Positions 12,579 to 22,979 of a stretch of 64,000 bases of DNA are shown in pieces (the stretch's first letter is position 1; every line of letters starts with the position of its first letter). A model generated the notes under the pieces. The model saw only the letters and a list, made by a program, of their open reading frames with translations, made no database searches and was not told the origin of the DNA. Made by a program: the position numbers and the translations under genes. Source of the DNA: Tetraselmis striata (taxonomy: Eukaryota; Chlorophyta; Chlorodendrophyceae; Chlorodendrales; Chlorodendraceae); the NCBI GenBank assembly GCA_006384855.1, contig VCJN01003103.1, forward strand, positions 57,171 to 121,170, given 5' to 3'.

Positions 12579-13000
12579 TAGGGTTCCCTCCAGATGCGGT
12601 GTAATCTAGGAACGTTCGAGCTGGATAGTCAGACGAGTGGGAATAGAATCCCAAACGAGACGTCGAGCGGTATCATGGTCCTGCACGGTAATATTACGTC
12701 CCGTCGAGGCCACCGCTGCTGAACCAGTGAGGATGCTTATATTGGTGGTGGGCGGGGGTGGGGGTGGAGGGTGGCCAGGTGGACCTTTTACGGTTAGGGT
12801 TCCCTCCAGACGAGATATAATCTAGGCCCGATCTAGCCGGAATGCAAACGAGGGGGTAGGAATAGAAGCACGAAGGAGACGGGCGGCATCACGCTTCTGT
12901 TAGTAATATTTGTCCTTGCGGTCGTATGGAGCAGTGAGAATTCTTGGTGGTGGACGGGGGGGGGGGGGGGGGGATGGTGGGCAAGTGAAGCTTTTACATG
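12579..13000 (+). repeat. diverged tandem duplication, about 214-bp period, in first intron
   Basis: Both units start with GGTTAGGGTTCCCTCCAGA (12579 and 12793). They continue with related segments (GGAATAGAA, a GGTAATATTAC-like block, then a G-rich stretch). The G-rich stretch of unit 2 has grown to a near-pure G tract (12957-12973). Confidence 0.65.
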
Positions 13001-13011
13001 TACTGCCTCAG

Positions 13012-13820
13012 AGCCATAATTATCATACTGACATGGCGTCATCAGATAATCTTGTCATCGGATAAATACTCGCACCGGAGTGTGCCACGTCGTAACTGAT
13101 GACATGCCCCGCGCCGCTATTTGATGACAGACCCGCGTGTATACTGTACACTGAAATCGAAATCGAAATGCCCCCGTGTACAATATACACGCGTCAGCAG
13201 GTAGCGGTCTCGGCCGGCCAGATTTCATTACATTTTTGCCTAGTCCACGCTCTTGCCCGGCACGCGCCGACGCCATGGCAGGCTCCACCGAGCGATCTCC
13301 ACAACGGACACCCAGGCGGGGCGTACCCACATAGTGACCCCCCTCCCACCACTACGGAGGGTCATGTTGCCCCGTTGTTGTCTTCGTCGGTGTACGTTTC
13401 GTCTATGTGCGGTGTGTCCATTATGTCCAGTGCGGCCCCGGCAAGGGCCAGCATCCAAGGGAACGCGCTGCCCTGCTACTGCGCGTTGCCGTAGGTGCGT
13501 GCAAGCCCTCCTACTACGTCTAGGCAAAGCTGGGATGCTCCATGACTGTCCAGTCTGAATGGGTGGGAGGGACGGGGCGGGAGACACGAGACATGCCTGT
13601 GTGTGGTAGAAAAGACTGTGTTTGCGGGCGCGATGGCGGCGGCCAAAGTAGAAGCGGCGTGCGATATCTGATGACATGCCAACGAATTTGATGTTTGTCC
13701 GTATGAATCATGTCTCTTGTCATGCATTAACGCTGTCTACGTGGCAGCCCACGGTGCGCGAACGTAAGATGATGACAAGGATTATCTGATGACGCCATGT
13801 CCGTATGATATGGCTTTCAT
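13012..13820. mobile_element. foldback/MITE-like insertion with about 80-bp inverted repeats
   Basis: The segment 13012-13090 is the imperfect reverse complement of 13743-13820. The core GACATGGCGTCATCAGATAA is present on both arms, with GCCACGT at the inner edges. No protein is evident between them. It lies in the long first intron (12507-14206) of the plus-strand element gene. No clear target duplication was found. Confidence 0.6.
13134..13193. other. strong hairpin, 18-bp arms, 24-nt loop
   Basis: CGCGTGTATACTGTACAC (13134-13151) pairs with 13176-13193 with one mismatch. The loop contains three tandem GAAATC-like repeats. Confidence 0.7.
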
Positions 13821-13899
13821 ACACATCAGCCATCAAGCGTGGTTTAATCTCATTATGAAGCGCAGTACATGAGGACATAACATGCTTAAACCGCAAAAT

Positions 13900-14175
13900 A
13901 GGTATGTCATCAGTGGGACGAAAACGGTCTGTCATCAGTGGGACGAAATCAGTTTGTCATTAGTGGGACGAAATCGGTATGTCATCAGTGGGACGAAATC
14001 GGTATGTCATCGGTGGGATGAAAATATATTTGCCATCAGTGGGACGAAATCGGTATGTCATCAGTGGGACGAAATCGGTATGTCATCAGTGGGACGAAAT
14101 CGGTATGTAATCAGTGGGACGAAAATCGGCATGTCATCATTGGGAGGAAATCGCCGTGTCATCAGTGGGACAAAA
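13900..14175 (+). repeat. 25-bp minisatellite array 2, about 11 units, intronic
   Basis: Tandem copies of GTCATCAGTGGGACGAAAT plus a CGGTAT spacer run head to tail up to about 30 bp before the acceptor GCGCAG at 14206. Unit variation is low. Confidence 0.9.
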
Positions 14176-16030
14176 ACTTTACTTTCGGAATCTGATTTAT
14201 GCGCAGGTCGAAGATCAACGCGGACATCAAAATCTACCGAGAAAGCAAGAGAGTTCGACGCGCTCGGATCCTTGGTTGGGAGAAAACAGAAGGCGTCTTC
14301 ATCAGTCCACGAGGAACCGGCGGTGAAGAAGAGCCGTGAAGCTTCCGCTTCTACCGCTAGACTAGGCGTTGAAGCGTCATGCAACCCCTGGAAACCGAGC
14401 CTTTTACGCGGCAGAGTGCCGCCTTACAGCACGCACTCGCAAGGAGAAAGATCTGTCGCCGCTCTTTTGAGGGCCCGAATCCAGAGCGGACAAGTCCTCT
14501 CAGATACTCAATTCTGCAGACAGCGCGAAGGTTGATCGATTACGAAAAGCTCATGCAAGCTTACTTTCAATAGGGTCCTTGCCTCTCCAATGAGATGAAT
14601 TGCTTTCGTTGTGAGATCTAAATATAATGAAATTGCGTTGTTTTACAGGTTCGAAAGGACGCGCGGAGGAGCCACCGCCGCGTCAAGCACCAAAGGAATC
14701 CAAAGGGAAAGAAAAGGTTTCCGAGACGCGACTGTGGCTTCATGTTGCGATTGTAAGTGTAAATCCTTGCCCGCAACAAATCCCGGAAGTTTGTGAGTTG
14801 TGGTGACAACCCAACAGGTCGTCAATGGGCAAAGGCAACCGCGTCGCTATCGGCGAGTAAAGCGGGATACCCGGGTAAGAAAACACCGGCTGGATTTTGA
14901 TGTAACATGAGTGTTTTTCAGTAGTTGATCGTGATGCCCATACTGCAGGTGTGTTGTGTACTCTCTACTCCCCGACTTCTCAAAGCTCTTCCCTGGCCAA
15001 GGGGACGCCTCAAGTACGAGAAACAAAGCCAATGCCGGAGCCCGAGCCTGAACCTGAGCCGGAGCCCGAGCCTGAACCGGAGCCCGAGCATGTACCGGAG
15101 CCCGAGCCCGAGCCTGAACCGGAGCCTGAACCCGAGCCCGAGCCTGAACCAGATCCCAAGCCTGAACCGGAGCCCGAGCCAAAGCCCGAGCCTGCGCCTG
15201 ATCTTGAGCATGAGCCTGAGCCTGAACCGGAACCCGAGCCCGAGCCCGAGCCGGAACCAGAGCATGAAGGGGCCCAAAGAAGAGTCCCTGAATTTCTCAG
15301 TGTCGGTACGGATGAAGACCTCTTCTGCACGGAAGAGGACCAAAGGCAACGGGCGGTAGTGAGGCGCTAGGAAGCCCTCGACGTCACTGGCACGCATGGA
15401 CCCGTCAGGAAGACAAAGATCATGAAGTATGCAAATTATGACGACTTCTACGGCGTCGGTGTTGTGAGGACTGAGGATGCTGACGCCTACATCGACTTCA
15501 GCAAAAGGAGCTGGACCATCCACTGGTTTACAAGTCTTGGCAGTCAAGTGCACATCTATCTCTACCCGGAATCGCACTCGTCCAACCCCTTGACCGGCAA
15601 GGATTTCTTCGATGATCCGACAAGGCCACTTCTCGCGTGCGCGGGGAAAATCTTGGATGCCAGGATGGGGGAATCCGGACACTACGAGGTAAGGAAAAAA
15701 TTACACATTTGAGGTTCTTGAATTCACATGTCGTTGCAAGTTTTGATATTTCCCTGCGTGCCCATGCCGACTTCTGGAACCTCATCGCTTGGAGTTGAGC
15801 AAGGAGATGAGGATCTCAGTCGCCTTTGAAAATTTGCTTCTCCACGCAATCCAGGCGCCACTCTCATCCCAGCCGTGGTTCTACGCATGGTCCTTGGTCG
15901 AGCGCAGAGTGTTGGCGCAGGTTCTGAAAGGCTTTGTTATTCGAGAGATCACCGCCTTTGACTTGGCCAACATTGACGTTGATTTAGTGAACGCTCTACC
16001 AATCAGCGAGTTCTGCGCCATCCCGCCTGC

Positions 16031-16173
16031 ATGGAATGGCTTCTCCAAAACCGGTCATGTCGACTGGATCTCTTACGGCCACCTCATAATCGAGATTGCT
16101 GATGGAATGGCTTCTCCAAAACCGGTCATGTCGACTGGATCTCTTACGGCCACCTCATAGTCGAGATTGCATA
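16031..16173 (+). repeat. 71-bp exact-type tandem duplication in an exon
   Basis: The segment beginning ATGGAATGGCTTCTCC at 16031 is repeated at 16102 with one difference (CATAA versus CATAG). The period of 71 is not a multiple of three. Skipping one copy joins WISYGHLI to VEIAYPEVKTSQGGD in one frame. Confidence 0.9.
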
Positions 16174-16924
16174 TCCAGAGGTGAAGACTTCTCAGGGTGG
16201 TGACATCAACATGTTATTCGCCGACAGAGTCAACCTCGTCACCGACAAGGATACGGGGCTCCCTCATATTTCAGCTTCCTATCCGATAAGTTCGTCGCTC
16301 CACCGGCGGAATTTGAATTCCGTTCTCCCAAGCTACAAGACTGCAATATGGTAGCGCAAAACAACAAGGTAAAAGCCCATCAATTTACATGATCCAATGA
16401 TCCTAAACAATGTACAACGCGATTCTGGCATATCTTCCCTTTTTTTACAGAGGAACCCTTCCTTGTCCGCCGAAAATTTTCAGTGTCCTTCCGCCCGGTA
16501 GTCAAGCAACAAGTTATCCCCTGGTACGAGCCCCTCGCTTTGACCATGGCCAACTTCAAGGAGCAAGTGGCGACATTCGAAGGCGGGGAGGCGCCGAAGT
16601 TGGCGGATGCAGGTTCCTACGAGCCTAAAGTCGACATCATCGTCAAGTACTTGGACTCTGTGGACGCGCGACACGGAAACATCGACGGCAGCCATAGACG
16701 GGAGGCGAAGCGCACGGTCAAATTCAACTACCAAGACACCTACTGGAACAACAAAGGCATCCGCTACACGTCGGACAAGATGTACATCGGCCGCTCATCA
16801 CCGAAATTCTGCCGCTACATGTCGATGAAGCTCAATGAAGCTGGTCACACCGTCGTCGGGGACACATCCATGCACAAACTCCTGGTGAGTGACAATACCC
16901 AATTCCTCCCACACAATTATCCAT

Positions 16925-17075
16925 TAGCTATCATCGGGACGAAAACGGCCTGTCATCAGTGGGACGAAAACGGCATGTCATCAGTGGGACGAAATTTGTC
17001 TGTCATTAGTGGGACGAATTTGGTGTGTCATCATCAGTGGGACGAAAATATGGCTGTCATCAATCTGTCATCATC
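16925..17075 (+). repeat. 25-bp minisatellite array 3, about 6 units, intronic
   Basis: Same unit as arrays 1 and 2, more diverged, between the donor GTGAGT at 16886 and the acceptor TTCGCAG near 17130. Confidence 0.85.
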
Positions 17076-18559
17076 GTGCGAAATTGTTATGTTGATTAAG
17101 ATTCGGATTATTTGCATAGAACCTTCGCAGATGCTTTGAGAGCTGGCAGGCGAATCCGCCTGCACAGCGACGAGGGGGGGGGGGGGGAATTGTAGAATTG
17201 TAGAATTCGTTTTAGTACTTGCTCTTTTTCTGGTTTTGACTCGGTTGTTTTTTGCGCAATGCCTTCGAGCCACTTGAGCAGCTTTCTGAAGCCTACCGGC
17301 ACGTTCAGCTTGGGGTACGATGATGGAAGGAAGCCAGAGGAAAACTTCAAGAGTTGGCCGCACACTACGATGGAGAACTCAATAGACTCGGGAGTCTCAA
17401 CCATTGTCGACCGCTTTCTCCGAAGGAGCAGAGAGCATTTTACGAAACTATTCGGAAGACTATCAATGCAATCTTCGATGACAAGAAGTACGGCTTCGGC
17501 AGATACCGAGCTCACTTCCGAGTCGCCGTCATGAATGTACGTCGCGACCTACACTATCCATTAACCCCCATCAAAGAATATCATTCCCATCTGAATACCG
17601 AAGCCGTGTTGCTACTCAAGAAGCTGGCTTTGGCCCCAAGCTACCCTGGCTTGATGAGCCGTCTCTTGCGAAGCTGAGCGATAGCGCGGATCTTCCTGTG
17701 GAACAGATGTACTTGGTGGTCGGCTTGCTCATCCAAGGCGAGCACTACGCGACCCCAAACCTCTACGAATTGGTGCAGGACGTCAAGGATGCCGGGGACG
17801 ATGACCCCATGGTTATTACTCACACCAACCCGGAGTGGCTGGCGAAGATCGAGACCTAGAGGTTTCGCGATCTCCTTCGTCGGGCGAGCATCAAGCTCAT
17901 GAATGACATCGACCCGGCCAAGGGCATGAAGCCAATCCAACTGCTAACGCCGGACGAACCGCCGGGAAGAGGGGGGAAAAACCTCTCAGACCACATCATC
18001 GACCATGATGTGCCAGCCAATGTGTCGGATGAGCAAGCGGCCGCTTGCCTTGACGCACTCACCATGTTCCAAGTCAAGGTTGATGACCTCGGCCGAACTG
18101 GCTTCCCCAAAAAGTTCACGGATTTGTTCGAAGGTTCTTATCGCTCCGGTCCTTGGATGGTCTTGATGACCCCTCCTAAGATATGGGAAGCCATGATGTC
18201 CGCCGACCGCCTCACCCCAGCACCGGTTCGAGAGCACATCGCAGCCACAAACGTTAGCATCAAGAGTCAGGCGTTTCACATCAAGAACCAAATAATGCCG
18301 GACTTGGTGATTTCCTTCTTCACCCAGTTCGCTCTATTGACATGTGCTCCCCAGCTTCTCGCGATTTCTGCTCCAAGGTATTCTTGAGGACCCGTGGATA
18401 TCGATGAAGGTGAAATATCGATCCGACAAATGATTTCTGAAAAAAAAGTTTCATTGTGAGCTATTAATCCGAATCGGTTTTTCAAACTTCAGGCCACGAA
18501 ATTTCCGGTGATGCCCAGAGGCGAAGAGGTCGGATCTAAATAAGACGATGACGTCTTTT

Positions 18560-19880
18560 TGAGGGTTGAGCATGGCAAGACTTGCATCGTGGAGGGCGAT
18601 TTCAAGGCTCCCGCGACAATAAGATTCGTCGCGGAAGCCATGTCGGGAGTTAGTTCCACCAAGGCCACAGTCTTCATTGCCGACGCGCTATTCGGAGCTG
18701 GCTCGCACACCTTGGGACTCGAAGGATGCTGCGTCGGGCACGGACGACTTCAACGACATGTTTGCTTCCGCCAGGCAAGATACAACCCCCCCCCCCCCCC
18801 CCCCCCCCCCCAATCATAGGCGTAGATGACTGTGCCTTCATTTATCTCATTCCAGATTTTCCCCGCGCAGGCAGCTGGATATCCTGACTGGATCTTCTGA
18901 CGTCCACACTGCTCTTGATGGGTGCCATTTCTTCATTTACCTCTCGGACCAGCAGCTTGGATCCGAAATCATAGCCGTAGAAAAACAAGCTGATGACCTC
19001 ATTGATCACGTCTTGACTTATTGGGCCAAAGACTGCGGGAGGAGGATGGGCAGTTCTCTGCGTCACGACGCTGAGTACTACCTCTACGTCAGGAAGGTCC
19101 CACCCAGCATCGTCGCTGGCAACATTTGCGCCTTTGATCCCCGCATGTGAGATTTGATTTGTGGAACGTAGCCGGCTTGTTTTTAGCATCACTCTGAGCC
19201 GGTTTTGCCAGATTTTCCATGATTTTCCAGATTTTCCATGTCCATCATGCTTGGCCATTTCAAAGACTCCACGAAGTTGAAGGACGAGAGCATGCAGACC
19301 GTGAACAAGTACCAAAAGCCTATCGCGCTCTTCTCCAAGCACTTGAAGATGGCGGCAACACACGGGACAACACTCGTCGACGTCACAGCCGGAACCGGGA
19401 CAACCGCGGTGCGTGAGGGGTGCAACCCGGGTGAGTGACAAAACAAAGCGATTAAACATAAAAGTTAACGCCTCATGCGGTTTGCCACGCCTGCACGTCG
19501 CTGCGGCTTTTTGTGTGTTGTGGGACTGCTTTAGTCCGGACCACTCGTTCCCACATAGGAACCTGAAGACAATCCTCATTGACAACCAGAAGACGCAAAT
19601 CGCTGGGATGAAATCCAGGTTGAAGTCATGGTTCAAAGAGAAGCCCCGGAACGAGACTCAGAGACTGCGTCCATATGACTTCGAGAAGTGGCCGGGTCTA
19701 CCCCTTCCAATGACCATGGAAGAGCAGCGGGAGGAGCTAATAGCGGAGGAGAAGAGGAGACACAAGGCGGCAAAGCGACGAGGGGATTACTTGGTCGAAG
19801 ATTCTGATGATGATGATGATGATGAGGATGAGGATGAGGATGAGGATGAGGATGAGGATGAGGATGAGGATGATGAGTAG
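18560..19880 (+). pseudogene. DNA amino-methyltransferase-like module with acidic tail
   Basis: Exons read: FIADALFGA (about 18690), then, shifted by one frame, TPWDSKDAASGTDDFNDM; after a C tract (18787-18811), LDILTGSSDVHTALDG, LTYWAKDCGRRMGSSLRHD and YYLYVRKVPPS to a GTGAG donor at about 19149. The next exon has YQKPIALFSKHLK and VDVTAGTGTTAVREGCNP, then after an intron ILIDNQKTQIAGMKSRL. The order is a DPPY-like position (here ADALFG), WD, a W.K strand, KP..L and an FxGxG-type SAM loop (TAGTGTTA). This is the layout of beta-class N6-adenine/N4-cytosine methylases. The catalytic DPPY is not intact. The C-terminus is a run of Asp/Glu repeats ending in TAG at 19880. The junction at 19437-19556 does not keep frame as I read it. 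Confidence 0.6.
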
Positions 19881-20122
19881 TACACTTTTCCACGAAATTA
19901 ACGACTCTGATGTTTTGTCCCAGCTTGGACGGAGGTTCTGCCCCCGACGGCACAACCCACTTGTAACTATCACGTTTCCTTCGCTCTTTTGATTTGCCCC
20001 AACTTCAACGGAATTGTTTTCCGACTTGGCACAAATGAACCAATCGGCCTTTGTGTTAGCTATCAATCCCACTGCAGACCCTATACCCTAATTTAGACCT
20101 ATCCACAATGCACCGCTTGCCT

Positions 20123-20148
20123 CGGTGCAAAATAGGTTAATTTACTTT
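20123..20148 (-). repeat. right terminal inverted repeat, 26 bp
   Basis: Reverse complement of 8406-8431 with three mismatches. It is followed directly by TATACA (20149-20154). Confidence 0.8.
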
Positions 20149-20345
20149 TATACACGTACTGCCAAACATGCATCAGGTTGTTGTGGCTACGCCCCTGGCC
20201 CTCCCGGCTTCACGGCCTATTGTCAACTTCTTGCTCGATGTTCGCTTTCACTGCTCGCTCTCACTCTGTCGCTCGCTGCCACTGCTCTCTCGCTGTCACT
20301 ACCACTCGTCGTCGTTGTCAGTCGATGTTATTACTATTGCACCTA
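20149..20345 (+). repeat. dispersed repeat R, right half
   Basis: Begins with the second TATACA and then matches 61275-61462: GTTGTTGTGGCTAC, CTCCCGGC.TCACGGCCTA and the TCGCTGTCACT-rich stretch. It continues the match interrupted at 8405. Confidence 0.75.
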
Positions 20346-20379
20346 TGGGGCTCGTAATTTAGCGGCCTACCAGGCTCAG

Positions 20380-22960
20380 CCGTGCACGGCCGATTGCAAG
20401 TGCGCCATAGGCCCCATTGTCGGGCTGCGCTGACGACAACGCTTGCTACGGCGCTTCAGTGTGCTCAGAGGACAATATTTGCGTCGAAGGTCCAGGTCAG
20501 TGACACACCAATGTCCCATCATCATGTAGGCTGACGATACTCAGACTACTTTGCATCTCAACTCGTGCCCCGGCTCGCATTCCGCTAACATCTTTATTTA
20601 TCGATGTATACATATATGTTCTGAACGTAGATAGGGTGCTGGTATTCCAAGTCAAAGGGCGTGGAACAGTCTCCTTTCAGAGTGATGTCCTGTGTGTATA
20701 GCTCGGTCTGGCCGCAAGTTGACATGCCTTAATTATTAGTGATCACCCCTGGTGCAATGGCCCGACTGCCATGATTTATTAAGGTGTGAGGTGGTCTGAC
20801 AATGAGTTGCAAGTCAATAATGTGGCACCTACTATGGCCACCTGTCAAGATTGTTGACCACTCTTTAGTGCTGTGCGCTGTCTTTTTTGCCGGGGCCCGG
20901 AATCGGGAATCGCAGAGACAAGTGTGTCTATCATTCCGCTCGCCTTATATACAGCTAATTTGACAAATGGTCGCATGCTCCACTGTTATAGCAGAATCGA
21001 CCCCGTTCGAGCTCTTTGGCGACGACCACCGCTTTTACCTGCAAGGCACCGTTGTAACGTTTGATGCCTCCAATGGCTACGAGTAATGCGTCAGTACATT
21101 TAACGGCAGCGCACCAGAGAGCAGCTCAACTGCTCTGGACAACTCCGAGGGCTATGACTACCATTATTATGACTATGATATTTATTACTGGTATGACTAC
21201 TGTGACTGGAACGACTGCTATTATGGAGACAACCCATCTTACAGCCCCAATTCAGCACGCATGTTTTCGGATGACATCTTGCTATAGAGCAATTCTGACC
21301 TTCTCAGCAAATTTCCTGGCTGGCCAGAGCCCGACTACAATCCAAGCATTTCAGACAACTTCGCACTCAGCGACGATGACTTCCGGGAGGTGGACATGGG
21401 GTTCAGTTTCCCTTTCTTTGGTACGTCGTACTCTAGCGTGTTTATAGGCAGCAATGGGTACCCCACATTTGGTCAAGGAGACACCTAAGCCTCGGCCTCC
21501 GCATATGCTCACAACTCCTTGCCTCGCATCTCAGCTCTGTTTACAAACATGGACCCGAATTACGAGCCCGGCAAGTTCTTTCTGTACCGGTCCTGCGAGC
21601 GCGGCGTCTTTTCAGTCCTCTACTACGACGTGAAGCTCTACGGTCAGAACGTCGACGAGGGGGCGGGGAACAGCTTTCAGGTTGTGCTCCGGGAGGATGG
21701 CTCAATCACCATCGCGTATGCCGCAGTGTCTGAAAAGATGGTATGCCATTGGTGTTGGCCTTTCGCGTCAGGGAGCACTGCAGGTCGTCGACACCTCTGT
21801 TGGCTCTGGTAGGTGTTCTGCTCCCCCGGCTCCATTTGAGATGTTTGGTCCGGAGAGCGCCGCTGACCTGAGAGACTCCATGATCACCTTTGATGCCTCC
21901 AACGACTACCGGCACTGTATCCATGAGTTCAATGTCGAGGATGACGACTGGCCAGTGCCATCATTCAGGATGAAATTGACTTGGGCGACGACGACTATAA
22001 AGAACTTGCTCTGGGGTTTGACTTTAGCTACTTTGGCAGAACCTTCGACAGTGTTTTTGTTGGCAGCAACGGGTACCTCACATTTGACGAGGGAGACCGC
22101 AGCTATTCTGCCAGCACAGAACAACACCACGCGCTCTTCCGCATCTCAGGTCTCTTCACGGATCTGGACCCCTCGGATGAGGACTGCACCCTGCGCGTCT
22201 ACCAGGACGACAACACGTTCGCAGTCATGTGCACCAACATCAGAGACTACGGCCAGCAAGACGGCCCGCACAACAGCTTTCTAGTGGTGCTCAGGGAGGA
22301 TGGCTCCATCACCTTCACGTACGTAAACATCGCTGTGTCAGCTTTGAGGCGCATTGTTGTTGGGCTTGCGAGCGCTGGAGGAACTGCGGGAAGTCGACGT
22401 TTCTGCTGGCTCCACGTGTTCCGCGGACTCCAACCCAATCGCTCTCTATCCTTGGGTACGTGTTGAAACCAGTGTCACAGAGTCGAGCCTCGAGTGCGAC
22501 ACCGCTGACGACATGCTTTACGTGACGGGATTCTCGAAAGGCCGCCCGTTGAGTGGCTCGGTGAGCTTTTGCCTCAACAAAGTCACCAGGGCGCCGGGCC
22601 GGCAACGAGCTATCATGTCTGCATGATGTGAACGTCATGCGCGTCGACACATCACGAGTCCTAAAGGCTACCTGCGTTCAGAGACGCCTGAGATGCTTGA
22701 GGTCAGAAGGCGAGTTGGTGATCAAGTGGACCAGCAAGGGCGAGAGGGCAAGCTGCAGGACTGATTACAGTGCTCAAGTGGGCGCCCAGGTGGATTGCTC
22801 AGGCACGTTTCACGTGGAGCGTTTCGCTAGGCCCCCTGAACTCGAGGCTGTCTGCCAACCTGGCGTGCGTGCGGACGACCATCCCAGCAACGGCGGTACT
22901 GCTGGAGTACGACCAGGCGCCTTCTGCTCTAGCCAGCTGCTGTGAAGGACCTGCATGACA
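20380..22960 (+). pseudogene. secreted repeat protein with two nidogen-like units, decayed
   Basis: An upstream Cys-rich segment reads CADDNACYGASVCSEDNIC (about 20430). Two units of about 276 aa (period about 828 bp) follow. Each starts with PFE-(L/M)-FG (21003, 21831) and TFDASN. Each then has a beta-rich domain: MGFSFPFFGTSYSSVFIGS (21397) and LGFDFSYFGRTFDSVFVGS (22013), later LREDGSIT in both. This resembles NIDO-like adhesion domains. A Cys-containing tail follows to 22945. Damage: TAA near 21088, TAG near 21283, TAA near 21486, and shifts near 21740, 21970 and 22620. I infer an extracellular protein; no signal peptide exon was located. Some breaks could be unrecognised introns, but the repeat-to-repeat alignment argues for lesions. 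Confidence 0.55.
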
Positions 22961-22979
22961 CTGGAGTATTCGCCGGCTG

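Larger units (their letters stand above)
12446..18560 (+). pseudogene. large element protein, N-terminal and middle parts, damaged
   Basis: Exon 1 (12446-12506) encodes MAPKRSEPTKGKEDNDDA, then a GTGAGT donor. The next exon starts at 14207 with matching phase and is basic and serine-rich (RRSTRTSKSTEKAREF). A third exon (about 14649-14750) reads EEPPPRQAPKESKGKEK. A Pro-Glu repeat (15030-15270) precedes an unrecognised domain, YANYDDFYGVGVVRTEDA (15422-15690). Further blocks are VAFENLLLHAIQAP (15800-16030), FRPVVKQQVIPWYEPLAL (16480-16885) and FYETIRKTINAIFDDKKYG (17270-17535), then about 700 nt ending near 18387. Damage: TAG at about 15370, a 71-bp duplication at 16031-16173, TGA near 17327 and TAG at 17857-17859. 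It continues into the methyltransferase-like module. I assign no function to this part. Confidence 0.55.
8406..20148. mobile_element. 11.7-kb TIR transposon with DUF7869-like and methyltransferase-like genes
   Basis: The left end (8406-8431) and right end (20123-20148, reverse complement) match at 23 of 26 positions, sharing AACCTATTTTGCACCG. Direct TATACA copies at 8400-8405 and 20149-20154 are the probable target duplication. The flanks are the two halves of dispersed repeat R, which is continuous at 60661-61462. Inside are two divergent genes starting at 11801 (minus) and 12446 (plus). Each has introns, and three introns contain the same 25-bp tandem repeat. Both genes carry stops and frameshifts, so this copy is probably inactive. 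The boundaries come directly from the sequence; calling it a transposon follows from the TIR, the duplication and the empty site. I do not recognise the superfamily. Confidence 0.85.

Noticed and set aside
13900-14175. CRISPR-like regular repeats
   Set aside because: Units are contiguous 25-mers without unique spacers, in a eukaryotic intron; it is a minisatellite.
14918-15682. Long minus-strand ORF (254 codons)
   Set aside because: It is the antisense of the Pro-Glu repeat and the following exon; the Arg/Leu/Gly periodicity is an artefact.
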